From positions 1 through 25,894 of the forward strand of contig CAKRSU010000025.1 of NCBI GenBank assembly GCA_934401755.1: 25,894 nucleotides of DNA, read 5' to 3'. This document shows, in pieces, positions 1 through 8,277 of the stretch. The notes under the pieces were generated by a model, which saw only the letters and a list, made by a program, of their open reading frames with translations, ran no database searches and was not told where the DNA came from. Position 1 is the stretch's first letter, and every line of letters begins with the position of its first letter. Source of the stretch: an uncultured Oxalobacter sp. Lineage in GTDB: Bacteria > Pseudomonadota > Gammaproteobacteria > Burkholderiales > Burkholderiaceae_D. Made by a program: the position numbers and the translations under genes.

Positions 1-159
1 ATGATTGCAGCTGCTGCCGGTACCTACATGGGAGAACAAGGCTATGCAATCGGCTTCTCTCATAACACTGAAAACGGCAAATGGACCTTAAAAGCAACTG
101 CTTCTGGCAATAGCCAAGGTCACTTTGGTGGAACCGTTGGTGCTGGTTACATGTGGTAA
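1..159 (+). CDS. YadA-type trimeric autotransporter adhesin, C-terminal anchor (5' end outside window)
   Basis: Frame 1 is open from the first base to a TAA at 157-159, so only the last 52 residues are present. The reading contains a STYR-GQ-like turn (GTYMGEQGYAIGFSH), then NGKWTLKATASGNSQG, and ends GGTVGAGYMW. This is the ending of the YadA_anchor domain, whose last strands form the 12-stranded trimeric outer-membrane beta-barrel and which finishes in an aromatic residue recognised by the Bam machinery. The family exposes a trimeric stalk and head that binds host matrix or cells; that part lies upstream of the window. Codons here are richer in GGC, ACC, ATC and AAC than in the rest of the window, which may mean high expression or a different origin. 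Being 5'-truncated, it gives no information on the passenger. Confidence 0.85.
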   Translation: MIAAAAGTYMGEQGYAIGFSHNTENGKWTLKATASGNSQGHFGGTVGAGYMW

Positions 160-174
160 ACCAATCGCTCCCCA

Positions 175-204
175 TATCAAGATAAATTCTCCTTTATCTT
201 GATA
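175..204 (+). other. Perfect 12-bp hairpin downstream of the adhesin gene
   Basis: Positions 175-186 (TATCAAGATAAA) are exactly complementary to 193-204, with a six-base loop at 187-192. No T-run follows, so it is not a standard intrinsic terminator. It lies 15 nt after the adhesin stop codon and 16 nt before a genuine terminator hairpin. A 3'-end stabiliser or RNase-processing element is possible but inferred. Confidence 0.6.
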
Positions 205-220
205 AAGCATTAAATGATTG

Positions 221-251
221 CCCTGTGAAATATCTTTTCACAGGGCTTTTT
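221..251 (+). terminator. Intrinsic terminator of the adhesin gene
   Basis: A 10-bp perfect stem, CCCTGTGAAA (221-230) with TTTCACAGGG (236-245), has a five-base loop and is followed by C and five T (246-251). This is a textbook Rho-independent terminator, 61 nt after the adhesin stop. Confidence 0.92.
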
Positions 252-344
252 AATAAATATGATATGAGTATCTTAAAGATAGTTAAAAGATATAATTTAA
301 ATATTCTTTAGATTTTTTATTTTGGATTTAATAATGTTTAGAAA

Positions 345-372
345 TTGATTATTGAGGAGTCGGTCATAAAAT
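345..372 (+). promoter_or_regulatory. Possible sigma70 promoter for the DUF349 gene
   Basis: TTGATT (345-350) and TAAAAT (367-372) are separated by 16 nt and match the -35 and -10 consensus at 4/6 and 5/6. It is the best candidate in the AT-rich gap 252-454, but such matches are common by chance here. Confidence 0.3.
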
Positions 373-454
373 AAGTTTTTGTCTATAAGAAAAGCAATTT
401 CAGCAATGTCTTGTTATCATATAGCGTTTTGAAAAATGGCGAGTATTGTTCTCT

Positions 455-2353
455 ATGTTTGGTTTTCTATTGAGATTTTTAGGTCATAAACAATCGGCTC
501 ATCAAGAAATTCAGCCATACACGAAAAAAAATAGTCTTGTTGAGAGTAGTGCAAAAGCAGATGCCATTAAGGATGCTGAACAATTGTCTGAAGACGAAGC
601 ACTCATTATTGAATTTATCACTCAAACTCGATTTGCTGATGCTCGTTATATCGCTGCATTGAAACTTCATTCTATTGATGCTTTGATGCAAGCGAAAACA
701 TTAATGCAAAAAATCGATCGTCGGGTATATCGTTTAGTGCAATCTCGTCTAAATGAGTTAGAACAAACAAAAGCTGCGATAGCTAGTGCTGAACTCATTT
801 TAGCTAGCGCAGAAGCATTAGTTAATGATGCAACATTAACGCCCACTCAGGTTGCCAATTTTGAACGAGATTGGTCTCATTTTTTGATTAAGAATCAGCC
901 CGTTGTTTCTAATGCCATAAAAATTCGTTATGAAGATTACCAAAGACAGCTTAATGATAGGCTAAAAAATCAACGATCTCTTCAGCAAGAGATCCGGAAT
1001 GTGGTCAGTTGTCTTGATAAACTGGCTCAAGGAGAAAAAGAACCAGAACAAATTGTGCCAGTATTAATGGATTGTTCTAAACGCTTAGAAGATTGGAAAT
1101 CTTCAGTCGAAATAAAGTCTTTGCCAAAAAATACGTTAGAAAAAATTGCAGATAGTATTCAGCAATTAACGGTTAAAACGCAAAATGCAATAAAAGAATC
1201 TAAAGCATTCAATTTAAGGCTTGAATGGTTAGAAAAGAATGAACAAGCTGAGTTGAGTGCTTTAAACAGTTCAGTCATTGAACAAGAATGGAATGAACTT
1301 CCTTTTGTTTGCCAAGATCATTATGTGGCATTGCTTGAGCGTTATCGCGCATTGCGAAAAAGAATAGTAGCTTATGAAAAGCAACAAAAGGAACAAGCAA
1401 TTCTGATAGAAGAACAAATTGCCTTACAACAAAAATCTCAGAATGTTTCTGATGAAGATATTGAGCAATTCAATGTTCATTTAATGGCGATGCGTCAGGC
1501 AATAGATACAGGTTCTATTCAAGCAGCTAGATCGCATAATGATATATTGCGGCAAATGAATTTGAGCAGTGAAGTGGTTGGAAAAAAAGCTTTTGAAAGA
1601 CTCAATCAGATGCAATCTGAATTACGTCGTTTAAATGATTGGGCAAAGTGGAGTGAACGATTATCACGAGAAAATTTGATTGAAGCAGCAAATACGCTTG
1701 AATGTAAACATTTAAGTATTGATGATCTTGCTAATACTGTTATGCACTTGCGTGAACAATGGAAAGAACTCAATGCTATATCTGGTATGGCAACGTATGA
1801 ACAATGGATGGTATTTGATGAAGCTTGCAATAAAGCGTATGCGCCAGTATTAATGCATGCTAAAGCCAAGTTGGATGAAAAGAAAAAGAATATCCAATAT
1901 GCTGAAAAGAAAATTGCTGAGATCGCCTCATTTTCATCGAAATTTCAACAAGAGTTTGCTTGTATGAAAAAAATAGGCAAAGAAGTTAATTGGAAATTAG
2001 TAATTCATTTTTATCGTCAGACATTACAATCATGGCGACAGTTAGGTATTGTTGGTAGAGATGAAAAGAAACGTCTTGATGCCGAAATGTCAGCGGCTCT
2101 TTTGCCTGTTAAAGAAAAACTTTATGAACGAACTCGTTTAGAAATTGAGCGCAGAGAAGCACTGATTGCAAAAGTTAAAGCAATGGATGCTGCTCATCAA
2201 GATGCTGGCAAAATACTTCGTGTGATTCAGATGGAATGGCAAGCTAGCGCAGAAGTTTTTCCTTTAGATAATAGAGAGAATCGTAAATTATGGGGACGTT
2301 TCAAAGAGGCTTGTAATACCTTATTGAAAGAAACCATGAATGCTTCACTTTAA
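455..2353 (+). CDS. DUF349 domain-containing protein, function unknown
   Basis: About 632 residues, almost wholly helical and rich in Glu, Lys, Gln and Leu, with long coiled-coil-like stretches. Repeated modules carry the DUF349 pattern of W-x-x-L/(W..)EL followed by a downstream F-x-x-A/C-N: for example WKELNAISG...FDEACNKAY near residues 430-455, WRQLGIVGRDEKKRLDAEM near 525-545, and EWQASAEVFP...LWGRFKEACN near the C-terminus. There is no signal peptide and no strong membrane segment, so it is probably cytoplasmic. The reading frame extends to a TTG at 446, but ATG 455 gives the N-terminus MFGFLLRFLG, which resembles betaproteobacterial homologues as I recall them, and has GGCGAG about 11 nt upstream. 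It is a single-gene unit converging on hslO. No function has been securely assigned to the family. Confidence 0.85.
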   Translation: MFGFLLRFLGHKQSAHQEIQPYTKKNSLVESSAKADAIKDAEQLSEDEALIIEFITQTRFADARYIAALKLHSIDALMQAKTLMQKIDRRVYRLVQSRLNELEQTKAAIASAELILASAEALVNDATLTPTQVANFERDWSHFLIKNQPVVSNAIKIRYEDYQRQLNDRLKNQRSLQQEIRNVVSCLDKLAQGEKEPEQIVPVLMDCSKRLEDWKSSVEIKSLPKNTLEKIADSIQQLTVKTQNAIKESKAFNLRLEWLEKNEQAELSALNSSVIEQEWNELPFVCQDHYVALLERYRALRKRIVAYEKQQKEQAILIEEQIALQQKSQNVSDEDIEQFNVHLMAMRQAIDTGSIQAARSHNDILRQMNLSSEVVGKKAFERLNQMQSELRRLNDWAKWSERLSRENLIEAANTLECKHLSIDDLANTVMHLREQWKELNAISGMATYEQWMVFDEACNKAYAPVLMHAKAKLDEKKKNIQYAEKKIAEIASFSSKFQQEFACMKKIGKEVNWKLVIHFYRQTLQSWRQLGIVGRDEKKRLDAEMSAALLPVKEKLYERTRLEIERREALIAKVKAMDAAHQDAGKILRVIQMEWQASAEVFPLDNRENRKLWGRFKEACNTLLKETMNASL

Positions 2354-2413
2354 AGCAAGATTGTCAGGTACAAATTGCAGAACAATCTAAAAAGTGTTTA
2401 GTCGGTAATTAGT

Positions 2414-2435
2414 AGGGCAGTATGGGCACTGCCCT
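2414..2435. terminator. Possible bidirectional terminator hairpin between DUF349 gene and hslO
   Basis: GGGCAGT (2415-2421) pairs with ACTGCCC (2428-2434), plus an outer A-T pair, around a six-base loop. It sits between the stops of two converging genes (2353 and 2446). The T-run is poor in either direction (TTAGATGTTTG on +), so termination strength is uncertain. Confidence 0.45.
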
Positions 2436-2445
2436 TAGATGTTTG

Positions 2446-3363
2446 TTATTGTTGTTTTTCTGGGGCATCTTTAGATGGCACAAATAAAGCGTCGCAATCT
2501 GTTTGATTAAACGAATAAGTTTTTCCGCAGTAATCGCAGTTAATTTTTAATGTCCCTTGTTCTTGTAAGGATTGATTAACTTCGTTTTTGCCCAGCATTT
2601 TTAACATATTGCTTACTTTTTCTCGGCTGCAGCCACAATGAAAGGTTGGGTATAGTGGCGAGAAGTTCGTTATATTTTCTTCCCAAAAGAGTCGATGCTG
2701 TAGTGTCGAAATATCCGTTGATAGCATTTCATCGCTTTTTAAAGTCGAAGCTAATGCCGTTAAATGTTCCCATTGATGGTCATCATCTTCATTTTTGATA
2801 ACAACACCCCAACCATTGCGTTTGGGAGGCATCTTTTGAAGGAGTAATCCCTTAACGGTTTCTTTATTCGCAGCCAGCCAAATTCGGGTATCTACTTGTT
2901 CCGAGTGTTTCATGTAGTTTTCAATGATCTCAGAAACGGTTTTTCCTTCAAGGGAAACAATTCCTTGATAGGGGCGCTGTCCTGGTATTTTTTCATGGGG
3001 ATCTAAAGTAATAATACAGCGCCCCTTACCATCCGCATTAATTAAATCAATCGGGTTACTGATATCAGTTAGTGGAATTTGTGCGTTAAGTTTTGCGGTT
3101 GCTCTAATTTGCATGGTATTGTTGCATTCAACGACAAGCAATTGAATAGGACCGCTGCCATGGATTTGCATCACGGTGGCGCCATTAAACTTAATACTTC
3201 CACTAAGAAGCGTCACCGCGGCAGTCATTTCTCCTAATAGTTTAATAACAGGAAGAGGATAAGAATGATGTTGTAATACGGCATGCCAGGCTTTCGATAA
3301 TTCAACGAAAGATCCTCTAATATCTGCATTTTTGAAAAGGAATTTTTGTAGTTGATCGCTCAT
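2446..3363 (-). CDS. hslO: Hsp33 redox-regulated molecular chaperone
   Basis: 305 residues, the usual Hsp33 length. The N-terminal part (MSDQLQKFLFKNADIRGSFV) and the central MQIHGSGPIQLLVVE and IPGQRPYQGIV segments follow the family. The C-terminal redox switch is intact: C243-x-C245 (HCGCS) and C276-x2-C279 (CDYCGK) form the zinc site that opens on oxidation, releasing zinc and activating holdase activity. A fifth cysteine, C290, lies near the end. It acts in the cytoplasm, protecting unfolding proteins during combined heat and hypochlorite/peroxide stress. It follows the gamma-carbonic anhydrase on the same strand with a 45-nt gap, so the two are probably one transcript. No good Shine-Dalgarno precedes the ATG at 3363. 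Confidence 0.97.
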   Translation of the reverse strand: MSDQLQKFLFKNADIRGSFVELSKAWHAVLQHHSYPLPVIKLLGEMTAAVTLLSGSIKFNGATVMQIHGSGPIQLLVVECNNTMQIRATAKLNAQIPLTDISNPIDLINADGKGRCIITLDPHEKIPGQRPYQGIVSLEGKTVSEIIENYMKHSEQVDTRIWLAANKETVKGLLLQKMPPKRNGWGVVIKNEDDDHQWEHLTALASTLKSDEMLSTDISTLQHRLFWEENITNFSPLYPTFHCGCSREKVSNMLKMLGKNEVNQSLQEQGTLKINCDYCGKTYSFNQTDCDALFVPSKDAPEKQQ

Positions 3364-3408
3364 TGTCTAGATTGAATATGATTTAATGATGGATAAATGA
3401 TTATTAGT

Positions 3409-3954
3409 TTAATCATTATTAATCGGGAAACAAGCATATTCAGATAAATGCTTTTTGAAATATTGTTGATTCGTCACATAATGTGCTGCGATTTTGGATA
3501 GATTAGACGAATGGATATCATCCATTGTTTTCGCAATACGTGCAGGCATCCCTATTAAGAGAACATTAGGTGGGAAATGTTTGTTTTCTGCAATTAAAGA
3601 GCCAGCTCCGACTAAACTATTTGTTTCAATGAGGGAGCCATTTAAAATCGTCGCTTTAATTCCAATAAGACAATTGTTTTTAATGGTACATCCATGCAAC
3701 ATGGCCATATGTCCGACAGTAACATCATCTCCAATTATTAAAGGAAATCCAGGATCTGCATGTAATACTGATCCATCTTGTATATTGGAATTTTTGCCAA
3801 TTGTAATATGTTCATTATCGCCTCGGATCACCGTATTAAACCAAACAGATGTATGAGCGCCTATGGTGACATCCCCAATAATAGTTGCATTATCGGCAAT
3901 CCAAGCTGTCGGGTGAATTTTAGGAATTTTATCTCCAAGACAATAGATTGTCAT
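3409..3954 (-). CDS. Gamma-class carbonic anhydrase family protein (YrdA/PaaY-like)
   Basis: 181 residues from ATG 3954. The frame continues 36 codons upstream to 4062, but the family begins at MTIYCLGDKIPKIHPTAWIA, and the extra stretch is Lys/Phe-rich with no homology I recognise. The body is a left-handed parallel beta-helix with hexapeptide repeats (ATIIGDVTIGAHTSVWFNTVIRGD, NSNIQDGSVLHAD, DDVTVGHMAMLHGC, NCLIGIKATILNG), followed by a C-terminal helix. The three histidines in SVLHAD and VGHMAMLH correspond to the trimer-interface metal ligands of Cam-type enzymes. Many bacterial members have weak or undetected carbonic anhydrase activity, so the reaction is family-level inference. It lies upstream of hslO, probably co-transcribed. 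Confidence 0.93.
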   Translation of the reverse strand: MTIYCLGDKIPKIHPTAWIADNATIIGDVTIGAHTSVWFNTVIRGDNEHITIGKNSNIQDGSVLHADPGFPLIIGDDVTVGHMAMLHGCTIKNNCLIGIKATILNGSLIETNSLVGAGSLIAENKHFPPNVLLIGMPARIAKTMDDIHSSNLSKIAAHYVTNQQYFKKHLSEYACFPINND

Positions 3955-4153
3955 AGCTACTTTATTTTGTATTAGAAAATTATATTTTACCTTAGAGGGT
4001 TTAAAAAACGATGTTCGTATTGACTTTGAATTGCATGCCAAAAATTGGATTTTAATATTCAAATTGAAATGATTTATCTAGATGGTATGTTTTTGTTTTT
4101 ATGAATTAATTTCATTTTGTAAAATAAAGTACATCAGAGACCAAAGGCTTGAT

Positions 4154-4159
4154 TATAAT
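4154..4159 (+). promoter_or_regulatory. Possible -10 element for the alpha/beta hydrolase-PHP pair
   Basis: A perfect TATAAT at 4154-4159 ends 27 nt before the ATG at 4187. No convincing -35 hexamer lies 16-18 nt upstream, so this is only a candidate. Confidence 0.3.
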
Positions 4160-4186
4160 GGTTATTTTTTTTAAATCATTTTGATC

Positions 4187-5065
4187 ATGAAAACGTCACG
4201 AACAGAATTTATTGATGCAAATGGATTAAAGTTGTGTATTCGCCATTGGGGAAAAGAAAGTGCGCCTAAACTGTTTATGGTTCATGGTTGGATGGATATC
4301 GCAGCATCATTTCAGTTTGTTGTTGATTCTTTTAAAGAAGATTGGCATGTTATTGCTCCTGATGTTAGAGGATTTGGTCATTCTGAATGGGCAAAAGGGG
4401 ATTATTGGTTGGCCGATTATTTGGCTGATTTAGAAGCCGTACTGGATTATTATTCTCCTAAAGCCCCCGTAAAGCTTGTTGGACATAGTCTTGGTGGGAA
4501 AATTGTTAGTGTCTATGCGGGGCTTCGTCCTGATAGAATTGAAAAATTAGTCAGTATGGAGGGATATGGTATTGCAGAAAATCAGCCAGAAATGGCTTAT
4601 GATAGACTTGTTCGATGGTTAGATGCCAAAAAGAAGCCTAAACGATTGCGTCAGTACAAAAATAGAGCGGCAGTTATTGCCAAAATGATGGCGAATAATC
4701 CTCGGTTAACCGCAGAAAAAGCCGATTTTTTGTCAAACTATTGGGCAGAACCATTAGAGAATGGTGAATGGAGATTTTTGGCAGATCCCAAGCATAAGTT
4801 AGTTCCATCTTTAACAAGATTGGATGAAATATTAGTCTGTTGGAGCAAGATTACCGCGCCGACTTTATTTATTGAAGGCGAATTTTCCTGGTTAGGAATT
4901 AGAAAAAAAGATCCTCAACAAGCTCAAAAGGAAATTATGCGAAGAGCTTCATGCATTTCCAAACTTGAATATGTTGTTGTAACGGATTCAGGTCATATGA
5001 TGCAACATGACCAACCTGAGCAAGTTGCTGCTTATATTGAGCAGTTTATGATGCGTCCTTCTTAA
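4187..5065 (+). CDS. Alpha/beta hydrolase (serine hydrolase), substrate unknown
   Basis: 292 residues from ATG 4187 (a TTG two codons upstream, 4181, is in frame). The fold is clear: oxyanion-hole motif MVHGW near residues 31-35, DVRGFGHSEW near 59-68, and nucleophile elbow G-H-S101-L-G-G. The C-terminal DSGHMMQHDQPE supplies the catalytic His, and IEGEFSWLG lies where the acid residue loop is expected. There is no signal peptide, so it is cytoplasmic. Relatives include esterases, haloalkane dehalogenase-like proteins and C-C bond hydrolases, and the sequence alone does not separate these. The stop is 20 nt before the PHP phosphatase gene, which has its own strong ribosome-binding site, so the two probably form an operon. 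Confidence 0.9.
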   Translation: MKTSRTEFIDANGLKLCIRHWGKESAPKLFMVHGWMDIAASFQFVVDSFKEDWHVIAPDVRGFGHSEWAKGDYWLADYLADLEAVLDYYSPKAPVKLVGHSLGGKIVSVYAGLRPDRIEKLVSMEGYGIAENQPEMAYDRLVRWLDAKKKPKRLRQYKNRAAVIAKMMANNPRLTAEKADFLSNYWAEPLENGEWRFLADPKHKLVPSLTRLDEILVCWSKITAPTLFIEGEFSWLGIRKKDPQQAQKEIMRRASCISKLEYVVVTDSGHMMQHDQPEQVAAYIEQFMMRPS

Positions 5066-5085
5066 AAGGGTTAAAGGAGATAGAT

Positions 5086-5937
5086 ATGCCGCATATTGAT
5101 CTTCATACACATTCTACGATTTCTGATGGGATTTTAACGCCCATTGAATTGGTGCGTCGTGCTCATCAAAATGGTGTCAAAGTAATGGCACTAACCGATC
5201 ACGATGAAGTCGGTGGGATTAGTGCCGCTAAAGCTGAAGCAGGTCGTTTAGGGATACAAATCATATCAGGCGTAGAAATCTCAATTACATGGGGTAATAC
5301 GCCGATTCATATTGTTGGATTGCATATTGATGAAGATAGTACTCAGTTCATAGAACGGCTAAAGCATAATCGAGAAGGACGAAATGTTCGTGCAAAGCGA
5401 ATGGGAGATCGATTTGCTGAATTAGGTGTGAAAGGCGCCTATTGGGGGGCGTTAAAATATGTGACTAATCCAAGTTTAATTTCTAGGAAGCATTTTGCGA
5501 GATATCTTGTTGAATCTGGCGTATGTTCATCAATTCGGCAGGCATTTGATCGTTTTTTAAAGGAAGGCGGAACGGCTTATATTCCCCATCAATGGGCAAC
5601 ATTATCTGAGTCCATTGAATGGATTCATGATGCGGGAGGAATTGCTATAGTTGCTCATCCCGGTCGTTATCATTTAAATGATTTGGCAATCCATGAGTTT
5701 TTATTAGAATTTAAGCGGTTGGGAGGGGAAGGTATTGAAGTGGTAACGGGAAGTCATTCTCCTAATCAATACTTAGAATATGCGGCATTGGCAAATAGAT
5801 ATGGTTTCTTCGCTTCAATGGGGTCAGATTTTCATGCACCAGAAGAATCGGCTGTTGATGTTGGCATGCTTCCTGATTTTCCATGTCAAGTGAAGCCGAT
5901 TTGGCGTCATCCTAAATTTTCGATATCAATTGATTGA
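5086..5937 (+). CDS. PHP-domain 3',5'-nucleotide bisphosphate phosphatase / RNase AM-like
   Basis: 283 residues. Metal-binding PHP motifs are all visible: H7-x-H9 with D14 (DLHTHSTISDG), D38-H39-D40 (LTDHDEVGG), the internal glutamate in SGVEIS, AHPGRYH near 200, and GSDFHAPEE near the C-terminus. Characterised relatives are Chromobacterium Cv1693, which removes the 3'-phosphate from 3',5'-bisphosphonucleotides, and E. coli YciV (TrpH/RNase AM), a 5'-3' exonuclease that trims rRNA 5' ends. It probably acts in nucleotide or RNA turnover in the cytoplasm. AAAGGAG at 5073-5079, six nt before the ATG, is among the strongest ribosome-binding sites in the window. In Burkholderiales this gene commonly precedes yciO, the M50 protease and trpS; here htpX is interposed. 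Confidence 0.93.
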   Translation: MPHIDLHTHSTISDGILTPIELVRRAHQNGVKVMALTDHDEVGGISAAKAEAGRLGIQIISGVEISITWGNTPIHIVGLHIDEDSTQFIERLKHNREGRNVRAKRMGDRFAELGVKGAYWGALKYVTNPSLISRKHFARYLVESGVCSSIRQAFDRFLKEGGTAYIPHQWATLSESIEWIHDAGGIAIVAHPGRYHLNDLAIHEFLLEFKRLGGEGIEVVTGSHSPNQYLEYAALANRYGFFASMGSDFHAPEESAVDVGMLPDFPCQVKPIWRHPKFSISID

Positions 5938-6054
5938 ATGTTGAATAGTTTAGGTGTTTCATAAATTTACATATTTTTAATATTAGCAAAAGTCGTTTTC
6001 CTGTTAATATGCGCGTTTTATCTCTCTGTTTGATGTGAAATTGGAGAATTTTTT

Positions 6055-6939
6055 GTGAAAAGAGTATTTCTTTTTGTGGTAACGAATCTTGCAGTGATTC
6101 TGGTCATGTCTTTTATGTTGTCGCTTTTAGGCGTTAATCGATATTTAACGGGACGCGGAATCAACTTTCATGCGTTGCTTTTGTTTTCTTTGATCGTGGG
6201 ATTTACGGGATCTATCGTATCGTTATTAATGAGTAAACAAATGGCTAAATGGTCAACCGGTGCTGTTGTGATCAATTCTCCTCGAAATTCAACAGAAAAA
6301 TGGTTGCTTGATACCGTTCATAAGTTGTCTGCAGCGGCTGGAATTGCGATGCCTGAAGTGGCTATTTATGAAGGTGCGCCAAATGCTTTTGCCACAGGGG
6401 CGACTAAAAATGCCGCATTAGTTGCTGTGTCAACGGAATTGTTGCGTAGCATGAATGAATCAGAAATCGAGGCTGTGTTAGGACATGAAATATCGCATAT
6501 TGCTAATGGAGATATGGTAACACTGACTTTAATTCAAGGCGTTTTAAATACGTTTGTCGTCTTTTTAGCTCGAGTGGTTGCTTTTGTTATCGATAATTTT
6601 ATTTCACGAAATTCAGAAGAAGATCGTGGTGTTGGTATGGGGTATTTTCTTACAGTGATTGTTTGTGAAGTGATGTTTGGGATTGTTGCGAATATTATCG
6701 TTGCATGGTTTTCAAGAAGACGAGAATTTTTTGCAGATGCAGGATCAGCACGATTAATGGGGAACGAACGTCCTATGGAAAATGCACTTTTTCGATTAGG
6801 ACAAATGCAGTCTGCTTTGTTGCCTAAAAATGTGGCGGCATTTGGGATTAATGGAGGTGAAGCATTTTTATCATTATTTGCAACCCATCCTCCTATTGAA
6901 AATAGGATTGAAGCTTTGCGCAATCGCACTTATATGTAG
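6055..6939 (+). CDS. htpX: HtpX membrane-bound zinc metalloprotease
   Basis: 294 residues from a GTG at 6055, with GGAG at 6042-6045 as ribosome-binding site. It is an inner-membrane protease with four predicted membrane segments (about 4-27, 36-58, 158-180, 196-218) and the catalytic motif H144-E145-x2-H148 (GHEISH) on the cytoplasmic side. E224 in [14 protein letters not shown] is the third zinc ligand. The family M48B enzyme works with FtsH in removing misfolded membrane proteins. The C-terminal [16 protein letters not shown] is the typical ending. The preceding 117-nt gap shows no sigma32-type heat-shock promoter that I can recognise. It is followed nine bases later by yciO, suggesting co-transcription. 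Confidence 0.97.
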   Translation: MKRVFLFVVTNLAVILVMSFMLSLLGVNRYLTGRGINFHALLLFSLIVGFTGSIVSLLMSKQMAKWSTGAVVINSPRNSTEKWLLDTVHKLSAAAGIAMPEVAIYEGAPNAFATGATKNAALVAVSTELLRSMNESEIEAVLGHEISHIANGDMVTLTLIQGVLNTFVVFLARVVAFVIDNFISRNSEEDRGVGMGYFLTVIVCEVMFGIVANIIVAWFSRRREFFADAGSARLMGNERPMENALFRLGQMQSALLPKNVAAFGINGGEAFLSLFATHPPIENRIEALRNRTYM

Positions 6940-6947
6940 ATGAAATT

Positions 6948-7583
6948 ATGGTTAGCCAATATATTGAAATCCATCCGCAAAATCCACAGTTGCGTTTGAT
7001 TCAAAAAGCTGCGGATATTCTTTTGTCAGGTGGTGTTGTTGTTGCGCCGACCGATTCTAGTTATGCATTAATTTGTCGGTTAGATGATAAGGCTGCAGTG
7101 GATAGAATTCGTCGAATTCGTCAAATAGATGAAAAACATCTGATGACATTGTTGTGTAAAGATTTGAGTGAACTGGGTTCATATGCTAGAGTTGATAATG
7201 CGGCGTATCGCTTGTTAAAAATGGCAACGCCGGGCGCATTTACATTTATTTTGCCCGCAACAAAAGAAGTTCCTCGGCGTCTTTCTCATCCATCGCGAAA
7301 AACGATTGGATTAAGGATTCCTGATCATCCTGTCTTACAAGCATTACTGAAAGTGGTTGGAGAGCCGATAATTGGTACAACCGTTATTTTGCCGCATGAA
7401 GAGGAACCATTGACGGATGGTTGGGAAATACAAAATCGGTTGCAAAAACTTGTTGATGCCGTTTTGGATGGTGGGGTATGTGGACTGCAGCCAACAACGG
7501 TTGTTGATTTGACGGATGATATCCCTCGGTTGGTTCGAAAAGGGCGAGCAAATCCGTTAGAAATTGGTATTTCTGAAGAATGA
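6948..7583 (+). CDS. yciO: YciO-type protein of the Sua5/YrdC superfamily
   Basis: 211 residues, no C-terminal Sua5 domain. The sequence tracks E. coli YciO: QYIEIHPQNPQLRLI at the start, GGVVVAPTDSSYALIC, the RIRRIRQIDEKHLMTLLC stretch with the nucleotide-binding K/R-x-R region, TPGAFTFILPATKEVPRRL, KTIGLRIPDHP and QPTTVVDLTDD near the end. YrdC/Sua5 proteins make threonylcarbamoyl-AMP for t6A37 of ANN-decoding tRNAs. YciO is a paralogue whose cellular role is less settled, with reported weak activity of this kind. The canonical TsaC is presumably elsewhere on the genome. Start ATG 6948 lies eight nt after the htpX stop; no Shine-Dalgarno is evident, consistent with translational coupling. 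Confidence 0.93.
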   Translation: MVSQYIEIHPQNPQLRLIQKAADILLSGGVVVAPTDSSYALICRLDDKAAVDRIRRIRQIDEKHLMTLLCKDLSELGSYARVDNAAYRLLKMATPGAFTFILPATKEVPRRLSHPSRKTIGLRIPDHPVLQALLKVVGEPIIGTTVILPHEEEPLTDGWEIQNRLQKLVDAVLDGGVCGLQPTTVVDLTDDIPRLVRKGRANPLEIGISEE

Positions 7584-7596
7584 TAATAAGGACGAT

Positions 7597-8271
7597 ATGA
7601 ATTTCGGTTCTATTGAAGGTTTGATAGAAACTATAGCAGTTTGGGTGATACCGTTATTGACGGCTGTTACGTTTCATGAGGCTGCTCATGGCTATATGGC
7701 GTATCGGTTGGGAGATTCTACGGCATATATGCAAAATAGAGTTTCATTGAACCCGATTAGACATGTTGATATTTTAGGAACAATTGTTATTCCATTGATT
7801 CTTTTAGTTGCGGGTTCTTCTTTTATTTTTGGATATGCTAAACCTGTTCCGGTTAATTTTTCTCAGTTAAAACATCCTAGACGCGATGCAATCTTTGTTG
7901 CGTTAGCTGGACCGCTTTCCAATCTTATTATGGCGTTTATTTGGACTTTGTTAAAATTGGCGGTGGTCATGGTGTTTTCTGGCAATCCATTTTTGGTAAA
8001 AGTGGTTAATGCGGGAGTGATTGTTAATTTAGTGCTTTTTGCATTTAATCTTTTTCCATTGCCTCCAATGGATGGTGGTCGCATAATGCTAAGTTTATTG
8101 CCGCCAGAATTGGCCTATCGCTTTGCAAAAGTAGAGCGCTATGGTTTTTTTATTTTGATGGGATTAATTTATGTCGGCGTAACGACCTATTGGATGCGAC
8201 CGGTTATGCTATTAGGTAGTTGGCTGATTAATTTGTTTCTTTATCCTTTATTATATTTTTTATCTTTTTAA
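7597..8271 (+). CDS. Site-2 protease family (M50) intramembrane metalloprotease
   Basis: 224 residues from ATG 7597, with AAGGAC just upstream. The frame opens at TTG 7564 inside yciO, which I rejected. The active site is H27-E28-x2-H31 (FHEAAH) in the first membrane helix. The second metal-binding motif NLFPLPPMDGG carries D159. The GPLSN motif near 105-109 and HP-R preceding it are typical of this short group without a PDZ domain. Four to six hydrophobic segments are visible. Relatives of this compact type (close to Rip/SpoIVFB-like peptidases) have no established substrate in Burkholderiales, where the gene is regularly found next to trpS and yciO. Its stop is six nt before trpS, so coupling is likely. 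Confidence 0.93.
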   Translation: MNFGSIEGLIETIAVWVIPLLTAVTFHEAAHGYMAYRLGDSTAYMQNRVSLNPIRHVDILGTIVIPLILLVAGSSFIFGYAKPVPVNFSQLKHPRRDAIFVALAGPLSNLIMAFIWTLLKLAVVMVFSGNPFLVKVVNAGVIVNLVLFAFNLFPLPPMDGGRIMLSLLPPELAYRFAKVERYGFFILMGLIYVGVTTYWMRPVMLLGSWLINLFLYPLLYFLSF

Positions 8272-8277
8272 CGACTT

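Noticed and set aside
3396..3417. AATGATT/AATCATT inverted repeat at the end of the carbonic anhydrase gene
   Set aside because: Seven AT-rich pairs overlapping a stop codon, with no T-run; expected by chance at this base composition.
3494..3856. Open frame of 120 codons on + opposite the carbonic anhydrase
   Set aside because: It is antisense to a well-conserved hexapeptide-repeat gene, has no ribosome-binding site and no recognisable protein features. The same applies to other antisense frames such as 1606-1869 (-), 6534-6929 (-), 13541-13879 (-) and 19136-19414 (-).
3955..4062. 36-codon N-terminal extension of the gamma-carbonic anhydrase
   Set aside because: The family start MTIYCLGDKIP is at 3954, and the extension has no matching residues and no ribosome-binding site.
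5938..6054. Heat-shock (sigma32) promoter before htpX
   Set aside because: No CTTGAA-type -35 with a CCCCAT-type -10 is present. The gap is AT-rich, and the sigma70-like matches are no better than chance. The gap before ftsH was likewise negative.
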